Positions 12,008 through 23,229 of a DNA stretch of 64,000 nt are shown here, piece after piece. This DNA comes from Salvator merianae. Taxonomy: Eukaryota; Chordata; Lepidosauria; Squamata; Teiidae. Positions within the stretch are counted from its first letter, which is position 1; each line of letters begins with the position of its first letter. The stretch lies in NCBI GenBank assembly GCA_003586115.2, contig QVOM02000119.1, positions 51,547,428-51,611,427 of the forward strand, written 5' to 3'. Below the pieces are notes generated by a model. That model ran no database searches. It was not told the DNA's origin and saw only the letters and a list, made by a program, of their open reading frames with translations. A program made the translations under genes and the position numbers.

Positions 12008-12500
12008 GACTGCCTCCAGATAGTGAGAGGAAAAATGCATGATCTTGTTTAGTTCCCGCAATTGCCTCTTGCTGTCCCTGCCAGATGGCAGAGCAAAATC
12101 ATGGGGCAAGACTGAGCCCTTACCTATCTGGCCACTTCCTCCCATGATGGCATGGTGGGTACTTCCTGGTATTTTGATGGTGCAAAATACCCAGGAATGC
12201 ACAAGTGTCAGCCCTAGCACTTGTGTGGTGGCCATTTTCAGCACTGTTTCAGGCTGTGTGCTTGCTCAGTGGCCACTGTCTATAAAATGGATCTTGGGAG
12301 CAAGCACCCAGACAGGTAAACCATATCGCTATTTTGGGAAAACCTGAGTTGGAAGTTCTTTTCCCTGGAATAGTGATATACCAGGATTTCAACTCTATAT
12401 CCTGAGACTTTTTTGGGATTGCCACAGATATGCGTGGCAATTCCAAAATAGAGCTGGGATAGTCCAATGATTCAGACCCTGTCTGGATGCAGCCTATAAC
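12008..12500 (+). mobile_element. Non-autonomous element, family with 20432-20900
   Basis: This ~490-bp unit is shared in the opposite orientation with 20432-20900. Both contain GGGATTGCCAC...GGCAATT, CCTGGAATAGTGATA, GGGCAAAATCATGG and CTTCC.GGTATTT blocks. The ends carry a TIR-like TAGGCTGCATCCAGA. A shorter relative sits at about 36715-36890. No transposase is encoded. Confidence 0.55.
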
Positions 12501-13526
12501 TCACTTAGGTTGTAATTCATCTCTAATCACTCTTCAAAGAGAGAGAAGGAATCAGCAAAATGGCAAGTTATTTTCCATATTATTTAACCCAAATGTGGAT
12601 TTTCTGGGTTAGATAATGTCACTTTACTAGTGTGTTACCTCACTCTGAAGATGGATCAAAAATTGATTAAAGGTTAGGTGTAGCTGAGTCCTTAAAACTG
12701 TCCATCTGGTTGGCTTACTGCCTCTGCTCTCTTCGTTTTGCACTGAACACGCATGAGTAAATGGGTGCATGTTATTTATCGTTACAGTTATCTTCCACAG
12801 TTTCATTAAAAATGTGAAAGGCAACTTATGATTAAAATAAGAATAGAAAATATGGACTCTCACAATAGCCCTCAAGGTTTATCATAATTTTGAAGGAGTT
12901 CAAGCTAGTATGGGATATGGATAAGGCATGTTGACCAGGCAATCTGCCATATAGGACCAACATGAGGAAGAGGGCTATTCCCTTTCAGTTCTATAAACAG
13001 AAAACTATTTTCTGTTGAACTGGGCACATACACAACATAAAAATCAGTTCCATGGTTTGGGTAGTAGGTATTAGACATTCTTCCCTGGCAACTATCTCAA
13101 TTTGGGGATCCTAGATTGAAGAAAAAAAAAAAAGAAAAGAAAAATCAACAGGACTGCCTAAACGGGAATTTTTCTTCCACCCAAATCACAGAATAGCCAC
13201 CACCACCCCAGTTATTTTTAATGCATTTTTGAAGCTTTCAAAACGACTGTTTGCTTTATAAGCTTTTGAAAACCTTTGTTTTTTTTAAATGGGGCAGTTA
13301 TTCTGTGCTTTGGGTGGCAGGTGCAGGACACTCTGCCTTGTCATTCACCAGATTCTGTGGGCCCTAACTTCTGACAGTCTTTATACTGGTCTTAGACTGC
13401 AAATCCCGCTCCCCAAATCAGGAGAGTCTTGTGGGTTAGGTAACAGGCCAGGATGCCCCTTACTACCTAGTGTTTGGAACAGACTAACTACTGATTTTTA
13501 CATACATTATATACAGTAACGGTCCA
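12501..13526. other. Nothing recognised
   Basis: No gene or definite repeat is visible. A-rich tracts lie at about 13122-13140 and T-rich at about 13280. Confidence 0.35.
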
Positions 13527-13702
13527 TGACTTTAAGGGTGGGTGTTTGCGCCCCGTGCAAAGTGCACCATGGCCGTTCGTGGGGCCTCCAGGCTCCATAC
13601 TGATGCAGCAGGTCAACCTGCTGTGTCAGTATGGAGTCCGGAGCCCCTACAAACAGTCATGGCGCACTTTGCACGGGACACGAACACCCGCCCTTAAAGT
13701 CA
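13527..13702. repeat. Near-perfect 176-bp hairpin (snapback MITE)
   Basis: Two ~87-bp arms (13527-13613 and 13616-13702) are reverse complements with only scattered mismatches. They run from TGACTTTAAGGG at one tip to CAGCAGGT/ACCTGCTG at the centre. The arms are CpG-containing and GC-richer than the flanks. The unit would fold into one long stem if transcribed. No target-site duplication was identified. Confidence 0.75.
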
Positions 13703-16700
13703 CAGGCTGCCGCTGATTATATATATTTTATAAACCTCAAGAATGTATACAAAAATCATCAAAATGTGTGGGTCTCGTGTGGGCTGGGTAGTGGCAGTAA
13801 GCATTCTCCCCTACATCATCTTGAATGCCGTAGGTCACCCACAGTTTAAAGGGCAACTCAAAACACCACCAGTTGTTCTGCAGAATGGATCAGTATTCCA
13901 CTGAGCACTTGGTCAGCATTCCTAATGATCTTCAGTTTTGTTCTGGGTCAGGAAAAAAGCTGAAATCTGTTCCATGTGTACTTGTAGTAGGAATCTGCCA
14001 CAGTACTATACAATACAAAGCAAGGTAGACAATATCCTGATGAAGAGTTACTGGAGGAAGTTAAAATGGGTATTTTGAAGATGTGTGTATGCGGGGGGAT
14101 TTTTTTCCCCCTCTAGGAGCCACATCTCTAAACTAGTACACATTTTGAGCAGCTATATACTTGGAAAGCATGCTAAAGGAAGCCACTATTTATACAGAAT
14201 TATACAAATGTAGGTATGTAGGGTTGTACTCCATGAACAGATTATTTACATTTCCCATTAGAACCGACAAGTCTTAATATCAGGTAAACTGCAGCTGTTG
14301 TCTGAGGAAGCACTTCCAAGAGGCCTGGGATGTGCAGAGAGGTGCACATGGCCTGCCCATTCATTAACCTGTTGCCTCTGAGCAAGGTGAAGCATGCTAT
14401 CACATGACTATTACTGCAGTAGCGTTCAGCTGGTCAGCTTCTGTTCATGGAACAGAATAGAAGTAATTTCGACCTTTGTCTTAAAAAGCTAAATGCCTTG
14501 GGCTGGTTCAGTTTAGATATCTTCATTTCCATACATTTAGCTCTACCTTCATATCATTGTTGAATATGTCATAGGACATGGCCAGCAGAAACATCAGCAT
14601 TATATCTAAGGCTACATGGCAGAATCCCACTCTCTCACTGTGTGTTGATAGGATATTGTCAGAAGAAACCTTTCCTGTTTCCACTTTTCTTGTGGCCTGC
14701 TAGTCTGGGAATTGTTTTTCTGTAAATTCAAAGAGCAAATGCTTCTGAGTGGCAAGCGTAGGTGGTAAGGCTGCGGTGGACTCCAAGGGTTTTGCTTTCC
14801 TGTTGACAGTAATAAATGATAATGAAGGATTACCATAATTCATTGTATGCCACAGAGACTTGAAAAAGGAACTGGGAATGACACTGTAGTCTTTTGTGAG
14901 AGAGACATTCATTATAGGACATTGTTCTCCATGTTGGAGGGTTTGTTCTTTGTTAGAAGGACCCCCACCCCCATAATCAGAAAGAGATCCTACAAAATAA
15001 ATTGGTGCTGCATAATGGCTGATATAATAGGGTTTGCTGTGATCACAAATGAGACATTACATTGTATATGTAGGCACTATTTAATGCAAAATCCATTTCT
15101 GCCAATGTAACTCAGCATTTTTTTAAACACTTTGCTCCTCTGTGGGTTTATTCTTACTTCATAATGTGAAGAAAGAAATCCTTACCTGATTTATTTTCAC
15201 AACAAATGCTCAGGTACAATTTTTTTCTTCAAATAAATCAAATCATGTATAGAAACTTTCATTTTGACTTATTGATCAGTGTTTAAAAAACAAAATAAGA
15301 ACTACAAACTGCTTTTACTGCTGAGAAAGTCTAATTCATACAAGAACAAAGATTTTGGAGGCCTCTTTAAAGTAGTTAATATACTTAAAACAAAATAAAA
15401 CAGCTGAAATATATTTTTATTAGGGATGGGAGGCACAGAATTGGTTCCGCCCATATTTCAAATGAGCCTGAATTGAAAATTGAACTTCTGTCCAAATAGC
15501 TAGAAAGAATGACCATTGCTGTACAGTGTCAAAATGTCTTATTGCTTCAAGGAATGCAGCATGACAACACTGGAGGGAGGGAAGAATGACATTTTTTTAA
15601 AAAAATGCAAATTCTTTAGTAGGAATGAGATTTCAGCGACTGTTCTTTTTATGCATTTTTATGGTTGGGGATGACACGCAGGCAGCCTTTTTATACCTTG
15701 GTAATGGAAACACAAGGTGCTGTTTTCTTCACCATCTGGCAAACAGTTTGTTACCAAGTAGATGTTTGCATGCAGCTTGCAGTCTTCCTGGAAGCTTTTC
15801 AAAGCAAGAAGGTAAATCTGAACAGGCACCTAATTATTTGCAAAACTATTAATTCTACTTTTTTAAAACACCTCTCTAGTAATTTGCAAAACAAATTACT
15901 AGATTTGTTCCCAGCTTTAAGAAAATGTGATCTGGCATAATATTAGGGCTTGGAAGTGACTTAACAAGTAAGACAAGAATTGGATTTATATAACTGAGTT
16001 AATCCTTTTTCTAGGCCATTCCTCAGAAAGGCAGATTTGGAAGTATAAAGACATGAAAAAATGAATAAAAAGCAGGTATGCTGCCACCTTAACAACTGTA
16101 ATGGAAAGACAATCTGTTAGTTAATTTGTGGTTTAGGGGGAGGAAAACTTTTCTCAAGTGTCTTAAATGTTGGGGGAAAAACTTTCTGTGGCAGGGGAGC
16201 TGAATTTTAAAGAGAAATTTAAAAGTTAAAGTGCACCAGATTAATCACTATCCTGGTAGCTCATTTGCAGATGCACTGAAGCAGTGTGCAAAGCTTATAC
16301 TAATCTGTTTTCAGCCACAGTATCTTTATTTTTTCCTCACATTAAATGTATTCAGTGTCAATGCAGAACTTCTTTAAAAAGCAACAGCAACAATCAGATG
16401 ATATAAAAGGAGAGAAATTTTGTAGAGAGAAATCTGTACTATCATTACTTCTCTTCCAGTCTGTATATGTGTTTCCGCATAGTCTGATTCCCCTTCATTT
16501 TATAACTTGATACCTCACTGAAGCCAACTGATTTAAGGTCTGAATTTTCAAGAGCACCACCATTATAAATTGCTGTGTTAACAAATGCCTAGTCCTGAAA
16601 TGAACTGAGCCAAATTAGATGCAGACCTTGGTTGATTCCAAAGCACTTTGGAGTTAGTGAGGGCTTTTCTATTGACCTTCGTTAAAGCCGTAGCACAGCT

Positions 16701-17700
16701 TCAGTAGTTTTAATGGGGTTGGAGTTGCTGCAGAATAACTGTGTCCTCATTCATATGGATTAGCATAATTTTCTTGCTAGAAGTTTGGTAGCAAGAAAGA
16801 CAGCAAAAAGGAATGAAGACTTCCTAATGGGTTCTTTGCTATATTACCGTTTGAATCATGCACTATAGCATCCCATCACCTTCAAGCAATTCGGGGCTGG
16901 TTATTTTACCCCCTTTTTAATTTTCTTTTAAAGGCCTATAGGTTAGCTCGAAGATGTTCACTTTAATTGACCCAGCGTCTTAATGTGCAGCATCCTGACA
17001 CATCTTATTGCCTTGTGTTCTGTTCTTGTCACACATACATAAGTTTGCTGCTCATTCTTAAGAAATTGCTTGATGCAGAAAATTCTCATGCAAACCAAAT
17101 GTGACCTTGAGGTGATCCTCAAGGCCACTGAAAAAGAAAACAGGGGAAAAGTCAGTTCTAATTCACACCACTGTCCTAAAGCTGAAAGTTTCTGGGTTGT
17201 CATTTTGGCCTGGTTTTGCTTTCCCTCCATCTATGCTTACTTGTGGGGGAATGTTACTGCCCTGTGTGTTGGCTGAGGCCATGTCTCCACTTACTTTGAA
17301 GAAGGTGTCTCCTGACGCCACACTGCCATTTTCAGTGGCACTGGAAGCCTTCAAAGCAGCCATACAGACTGCTTTGCTGCTTTGGTGCTGTCAGCTGCAT
17401 TGGCAGCTCCATTGCAGGGTGGTTTCTTTCAGCCCCGCATGGAGGAATCTTGGAAAATGGCACCTCCTTGCTCCAGAATGGTGATGAGGAGAGTGCCTCT
17501 TTTCATGGCATGAAGCTGCCCCCACCCAGAAGTGGGGATGTGCCCTAAGCTTCACTTCATCTGCCACTTACAAAGAAAAGGTAAGCAGTGGTTTCTAGAA
17601 AGTGGAAGTGAAAGGAGTGGTTTGGATTGGCAGCCACCTAGATCTTTGCAGACTGCATTCTAATCTGGCTTGCCACAGCTTGCAAAAATCAAAGGCTGCA
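13703..17700. other. Nothing recognised
   Basis: About 4 kb of AT-rich DNA without a supportable gene or repeat. TTAGGGATGGGAGGCACAG at about 15421 weakly recalls the hAT terminus at 21687 but has no partner. A conserved non-coding element could be hidden here, but that needs cross-species alignment. Confidence 0.35.
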
Positions 17701-17727
17701 CTCTTTCACACACACACACAGTAGCTC

Positions 17728-17882
17728 TAAAGCAGCTCAAAGGTGGTAGTATGTGGTAGTTTAAGTTCCCATCCACTAAAGTGCATCTTCTGGATTTTAA
17801 TGTGGATTAGAGGTGGGATGGGAACACTAGCATGTGCAGATAGCACCTCTAAGTCACTTTTGAGCCACTTTTTATCTGCATG
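17728..17882. repeat. Imperfect palindromic repeat
   Basis: The arms GCTCAAAGGTGGTA...GTTCCCATCC and GGGATGGGAAC...CACCTCTAAGTCACTTTTGAGC pair with gaps. The right half recurs at about 39590-39660 (GGATTAGTGGTGGGATTGG, then CACTTTTGAGC), which supports a dispersed family. Confidence 0.45.
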
Positions 17883-18149
17883 TGAACACAGCCATACTCA
17901 GTACTCCAGTTAATGTGCTGTTGCCCCAGTTTTTAAGTTGCACTGATCACCACTGAAGCCAAGACAAATCTGGATTTTAATGAGAGATACGGTAAGTTAT
18001 TACTTTTAACATCTCTTCAGTGATTTATGAATGGACATCACTGATTCTTATACTTCATTGTAGATAGTTTGTCTGTCCTAAGCAGCTTCTGGATAGTGCT
18101 GAGATATTGGCACCTGAAAGTAGTATTGCAGGGTCTCAACCTAGAGATA

Positions 18150-18345
18150 GATGTGCACTGTTCACATAATCCCCATATCTTGCTCTTGCAAACACTGAAG
18201 CTGGGGAATAAAAGTTCTGATTTTTTCAATCAAAACCATTAAATAATATGCAGGAAATGGCCCTGGAAGTCAGTCATTTTCTAACATCAGTTAGTGCCCT
18301 GGGATACTGGGCAACCCAGGTAGATTGCCTGTCTTGTTACTGTTG
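18150..18345. repeat. Dispersed repeat related to 49736-50000
   Basis: It shares CTGGGGAATAAAAGTTC, then GGAAATGGCCCTGGAAGTCA and GCCATTTTC-like blocks, with 49850-49960. A further GGGGAA.AAAGTTCCC-type block lies at about 56430. Boundaries are unclear. Confidence 0.4.
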
Positions 18346-18751
18346 ATCTGGACATGAACAACACAGGCAACTGAAGGTGGTAAGTGGTTTGCAGAATGCC
18401 CTTGGAGGTTTCTGCCCTCCGAGGCATAAGCCCAGGGGTACATTATCCTGTGGATGCCACAGCAAGAGGATATCTTATTTGTGCCAGTCCTGCCTTAGGA
18501 TAAAGCAACTTTAAGTCTTTTCCCAGTGACAATAGCAGTTTCTCCTGTTATATATGATCTCAGAATTCATGTGCTAAGGAGGTCATCTTTGCTACCCTGT
18601 GAACATCATGGCCTTTTCTGGCTGGGTCAAGCAAGCCTCAAATGGAGATCCTGTCCCAGTACTCTCTAACCTTGAAAGGACAGGTCTAAGGACAAGTAAG
18701 GGGTATTACTGAATGGTAACTTTCACTGATCTAAATGGCAGCTTAGTCTAC

Positions 18752-18770
18752 ATGAAGAAGAAGAAGAAGA
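18752..18770. repeat. (GAA)n microsatellite at the SINE tail
   Basis: About six GAA units form the 3' tail of the - strand SINE. Confidence 0.8.
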
Positions 18771-19050
18771 ACTTGGTTTTTATACCCTGCTTTCCTCGGC
18801 CGAAGCTGACTCAAAGCGGCTTAACAAGGTTATTTTTTACCCGAAGGCAAAAATCTATCTATCTTCCGCATCACACAATGTGATGCTCCCTATTTATCTA
18901 CTTGCAATTACTTGCTTTCAAACAGCTAGGTTGGCAGGAGCTAGAGGCCAGTAGAGGGCGCTCACCCCCTCTACATGGCAGACAGGGGCCTCGAACTCTG
19001 ATCCTCCTATTGAAAGATCAGTGCCTTAGCCTTCTACACCACCGTGCCTC
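18757..19050 (-). mobile_element. tRNA-derived SINE with LINE-like tail
   Basis: On the - strand the unit begins GGAGGCACGGTGGTGTAGAAGG. It carries a Pol III A box (TGGTGTAGAAGG, 19030-19041) and a B box (AGTTCGAGGCC, 18987-18997) at tRNA-like spacing. Its 3' part reads TAAGCCGCTTTGAGTCAG..GGGTATAAAAACC, an L2/CR1-type LINE tail, and it ends in a TTC repeat. CATGAA at each side (about 18751 and 19051) is a probable target-site duplication. It was presumably mobilised by a LINE with the same tail. Confidence 0.75.
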
Positions 19051-19059
19051 CATGAACAA

Positions 19060-20430
19060 CTCCTCTCCTTCATGTCAGGTGGGAAAAAGTCTTACTATAA
19101 CTAGGGATTGAGTGCCAGCTGGAGCTTCACCTCTGACCTCTTTTGACCCTATTTTCATTTACATTACATTAAGATCCAAGTGGAAGAAGGAAGAGATATT
19201 GTTTGGGAGGCCAGCTTTATTTGATAAGAGCACATTATTACCAACTCACAGAACTAAAGAAATTGCATCCTATTAAGTGATGGTTTATAGATTGCGACCA
19301 TCAGGAAAAGGGAGACAGAAACTTGTTCAATTGGAATCACTGCTTTTAGTTGCCTGAATTGAAGTAGTCTTCTGTGCATTAGGACTTGATTCATGTGGGC
19401 AAAGATGAAGCTTTCCATTATGTCATTGCTCTGCTGTCTCTGCCCCATTGTCCCTATGCCTGCACTGTTGCTGTTATTAGCTTTCCTGTTTCCACTCAGC
19501 TGTCTAAATACAATTTTGGATCTCTGGTGTCCTGGTGGGATGATCTGATGGCATTTCCTCATACACCTCAAATGGAGATATAAGACACATGTGATACAAC
19601 ATGGTTTACTGAATTTCAGTCTCCCACAAATACAATAATCCCTTCTTAATCAAGTTTCTTACTATCCGGTTTCCATAATGCATTGTTGGAAAACTGTGGC
19701 ATTCTCCTTTTACAATGTTCCAGAGTATCACTTATACACAGTTTGCTGTCAAGCAGTTGGGTCAGAGGCTAGCCTCAAAGCATCCTGGGAACTTCTTTTT
19801 GCCCCGGGAGCCATTTTGCCAGTTCTCTTTGTAGAGTGAGAAAGGTGTTTTGCAATTTGGAGAGAAATAGCTGGTTTTGCATAAGGTTTTGTGTGAGTTG
19901 TAGAGTTGGACTGCTTCAGAATGTGTGCCAATGGTAGAGGACATTCTTCCTACTGTTTTGATGTGTGGCATTACATAAGAGGTGTTGGTTAAGGTGCCTG
20001 TCATATGACACTTTCAATCCAGGCTTTTCCCTATTGACTGGAACTGAGAGAGGTCAATTTCCTATCACTATAAAGGAAATGAATCCCAGGCTTCCTGAAG
20101 AAAGTTCATTGTCAGTGAAAATCAGTGGAATGTTTAGAGAGGGTTCCCTTAACCCTCAGTCTTAGACTGAACTCTGTTGCTCTTTTTTCACTGTATAGGA
20201 ACAAAACTACAACTGTAACCTGGCAAAAACAACAGACAGTGATCATTGGGAAGTTGGACAGTACCAGGTTCTGACCACTAGATCTTTAACGAGCAATCCC
20301 ATAATCTTCAACAACACCCTTCAGGCTAATCCCAGCCTGTCATCACATGGTTGTTAAAGTTATGAGCCAAGAGGCACTCGCATTCTGCCATGATCAACTT
20401 CATACAGTTCCAGCTGTTTACATTACTGTG
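19060..20430. other. Nothing recognised
   Basis: No gene or definite repeat is visible in this stretch. Confidence 0.35.
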
Positions 20431-20431
20431 C

Positions 20432-20900
20432 CCCGCTCCAGACAGGGTGTAAAATGTGGGATTATCCTGGGGGTATGCTGGGATTGCCACACATATCCTT
20501 GGCAATTTCAGCATGAGACCTGGGATATTGGGGTGATATTTTGCTGTATCACTATTCCAGGAAAATCAATTCTCCACCTGGAATTTTATGATATGATTTA
20601 CCTTGCCTGAATGCTTGCTTTTGGCATGATCTTTGAAGAATATGGCCCCCGTGCATGTGCAGGGCCAAAACTGGCCGCCACGAATGTGTGAGGGGTAGCG
20701 ATTGCATACTTCCAGATATTTTGTGCCATTGAAATACCTGGAAGTAGCCACCTTGCCATTGTGGAAGCAAGCACCCAACTGGTAAGGCCCTGCACATGTT
20801 CCATGATTTTGCCCTGCTGTTTGGCAGGGACAGAGAAAGGCAACTACAGGATCCAAACAAGATTCCATATTTTCCTCTCACCATCTGGGGGCAGCCTGTA
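20432..20900 (-). mobile_element. Non-autonomous element, inverted copy of 12008-12500
   Basis: Reverse-complementing this stretch gives the same block order as 12008-12500: CCAGATGGTGAGAGGAAAA, CTGTCCCTGCCA, GGGCAAAATCATGG, CTTCCAGGTATTT, CCTGGAATAGTGATA, then GGCAATCCCAG. The end GCAGCCTGTAATT mirrors GCAGCCTATAAC of the other copy. Confidence 0.55.
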
Positions 20901-21678
20901 ATTGCCTTTAGTCATGAATCTTCTGCTTAGTACTATACCCATTTTCTACCATAATGCCATATTAATGAGGTCAAAGGAAAGCCAACTTCCAGCAACCATT
21001 TTTCCCCCTTACTAATGTTTGAGTCACTGTAATTAATTTGGGTAGTCTATGTTCTAAATGTTTTTGCTTTTAATTATCTCTCAGGCAGCATTCATTATGA
21101 AAATGAGCCACAACTATTTCAGCACCCTTCCTCTCACCAGGCTTTAAGATTACATAAAAGCGCTGCCTACCTAAGAGAGATGGGCATCTTCTCACGTCCT
21201 GCATTATACATGTTACACTAAATGTCACAAATGGTTTCATTGCAATATTAATGAAATTCTGCTGGGAAGCCATTAGAGTTGTATTTCACACCTGTACAGA
21301 ATGTCACTTGGAATCAGAACTATTTCAGCTGAGTTTTCTTAATGCCTCTTTGGATTCTGCATACCAAATAAGCTTCTGCATCTCACTATTGTACAGTTAA
21401 GTTGTACTCTGGATCCAGAAGCTACACAAAATCAGCCACATCATCTTCTAGCATCTAAGTCTAGCTTGTGGGTAACTTCCTCACCAAGTTCTTATCGACA
21501 TCTTGAAGGTAGGAGCTATGCAAAGTCAGGACATGCACTTATAAATGAGTAAGTAGGGTTCAAAGTTCACACTTAAACACCAAGGAACAGGCAACCATTA
21601 ACTGGCTGTCACTTCTCAGTATTATTCTTGGCATATTCTGAATCTGGGAATATGCACGGTTCTCTGGAGGCCTCCATA
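20901..21678. other. Nothing recognised
   Basis: AT-rich DNA with no supportable feature, directly left of the hAT insertion. Confidence 0.35.
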
Positions 21679-21686
21679 GTTGCTAT
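21679..21686. repeat. Target-site duplication, left copy
   Basis: GTTGCTAT lies directly before the hAT terminus and is repeated exactly at 33310-33317. It fits the nTnnnnAn pattern known for Ac-type hAT target sites. Confidence 0.92.
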
Positions 21687-21702
21687 TAGGGATGTGCACG
21701 AA
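21687..21702. repeat. hAT left terminal inverted repeat
   Basis: TAGGGATGTGCACGAA matches the inverted right end TAGGGGTGTGCACGAA at 15 of 16 positions. Confidence 0.92.
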
Positions 21703-21812
21703 AGGATTTTTTGGTGTTCGTTTTGCAAAGCCTCGAAGCACCGTAGCTTCGTTTTTGCGCGAAAATGTGACTCGCGAAAATGTCGACCTTCGTTTTCGCT
21801 GCGAAAATCTTA
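21697..21812. repeat. Left subterminal CGAA/TTCG motif cluster
   Basis: About nine CGAA or TTCG tetramers lie within ~115 bp, in forms such as GCGAAAAT and TTCGTTTT. The right end has a similar, denser cluster. In hAT elements subterminal repeats are the usual binding sites for the transposase or helper protein. That role is inferred here. Confidence 0.7.
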
Positions 21813-22129
21813 GCAAAAAACCGGGGGGGGGGGTACGTTCCTTGCAAAATAAGGGAAATAAGTATTGAAAAACTTACTTCTAACCGGTGGCTGGTTTGTA
21901 GGAGCATTCAAAGCCATGAAGCTACATTTCCTCACTTTCGATCGCGAGGTTGCGTGGAAGGAAATGAATGCTATAATTTCGCTAATATGCCAGAGAGGCG
22001 AAAGCAAGTGAAAGCAGAAGGTGTTTTTTTCGCTTTGATTTTTCATCATTTTCGATGCCATTTCAACGCTCATGTCTGTGCGCGCAAGCATGCTATGTTT
22101 TGTCCCTTTAACTATGGCACTCGTCGCTG

Positions 22130-22320
22130 GCTGCCGATCGATTGGGGCGAGGAAATTACCTATTGGCTTGCTTTCTCCTGATTGGCGCTTCGATTTCAAA
22201 TCTTCCCACCTGGGGTGTTGGCGCTCTGTTTATTTTCGCAATTACCTGCTGTTGCCATGGAAACAAAAGGGTTTTGTGATTGAATTGGGTGGGTCCATAG
22301 CACCTTATAAAAGCGGCTCC
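22130..22320 (+). promoter_or_regulatory. Transposase promoter: CCAAT boxes, RFX X-box, TATA box
   Basis: Three inverted CCAAT boxes (ATTGG within 22138-22185) are followed by the consensus X-box GTTGCCATGGAAAC at 22251-22264 and a TATA box TATAAAA at 22306-22312. Transcription would start near 22335-22340. The spacing is that of a compact RNA polymerase II promoter. Confidence 0.6.
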
Positions 22321-22335
22321 CGATGAGCCGTTAAG

Positions 22336-23229
22336 CCTTTTTTATTTCCGTGACGATCGGAGCTAGCTGACTCTTAGCTGATTGACCTGCTGCGACTGAA
22401 GGAGGAGACGAGACGCCGGGATTCGATCTCTCATTCTCTCTCTCTTCCGACCCTGTGCTTCCCGTGGTGGGGTGGTTCTCTCTCTCTCATTCCTCCCTTC
22501 CTTCCCTTCTGCCTTATCTTTCTTTTATTGCTCTTCAGGTAATTTCCATTTTCTTCCTCCACCACCCCTTTCTTTCGTATTACTTTGTGGCTGGGGGGAT
22601 AGCGGAGTGGGGGGGAAAGGAAGGGGACAGCAGACTGTGAGTGCCAGGGTCTCAGAGTTAGGCGTGTGTGTGCACATAGGCACAGTAGTTCTTATCTTCC
22701 CCTAAATAGGGACTTCTAGTGGGTTTAGGTTAGGATTACGGTTAGGCTAGGCTAAGGCTTAGGTCAAGGCAGGTAGGGCTGCTAGTGCAGGGTCCCCAAA
22801 ACCATCTCCCCCTCCCTCTGTATTAGTTAACCTTGCCCCCACAGACAATATTGCTGCTTTCATCCCCACCCCCCCACCAAATAAATTCTAGTAAGGCTCC
22901 CCCAAAGTAAGCCTGCTGCTTCTCTGGGGTAATTCGGTTCACCCAGGTTTGTGTGTGTCTCACAGCAGTGCCATAGCATTCTGCTGGGTGACACACATCC
23001 CAAATAAACAGGCACCCCCCACACCAATACCTCCTAGGCTACCCGGAGCCTTCACGGCTCCAGCCCCCACCTCACCCCTGCCAGGGCTACAGGGACTTAG
23101 GGCTCTCTGTAAAAGTAATATAATAGCACATAGATGGCTGGGAAGAAGGGCAATAGAGGTAGAGGAATGGCTAGATTCCTAGTACGTAGGGGGGAAGGGA
23201 GAGTTGATGCTGCTGGCCATGGCAGGTAG
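22336..23229 (+). other. Transposase 5' leader with probable intron
   Basis: A splice donor CAG|GT at 22538/22539 follows a pyrimidine-rich leader. A candidate acceptor AG at 23228-23229 precedes the open frame. If used, the 5' untranslated intron is ~690 bp. Around 22726-22766 it holds degenerate TTAGG-type units. No conserved coding is seen in this part. Confidence 0.4.
22724..22766. repeat. Degenerate TTAGG-like tandem units
   Basis: The stretch reads as a run of TTAGG, TTAGGATTACGG and TTAGGCTAGG variants. It resembles telomeric TTAGGG repeats but is too degenerate to call interstitial telomere. Confidence 0.4.

Noticed and set aside
14612..15110. Small open frames on both strands
   Set aside because: No domain, no codon signature and no neighbouring exons; consistent with chance.
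18987..19041. A tRNA gene
   Set aside because: Only the A and B boxes are present. The rest is SINE body with a LINE-like tail and direct repeats, and no cloverleaf is evident.
22724..22766. Interstitial telomere repeat
   Set aside because: Units are degenerate TTAGG variants over only ~40 bp, with no run of exact TTAGGG.
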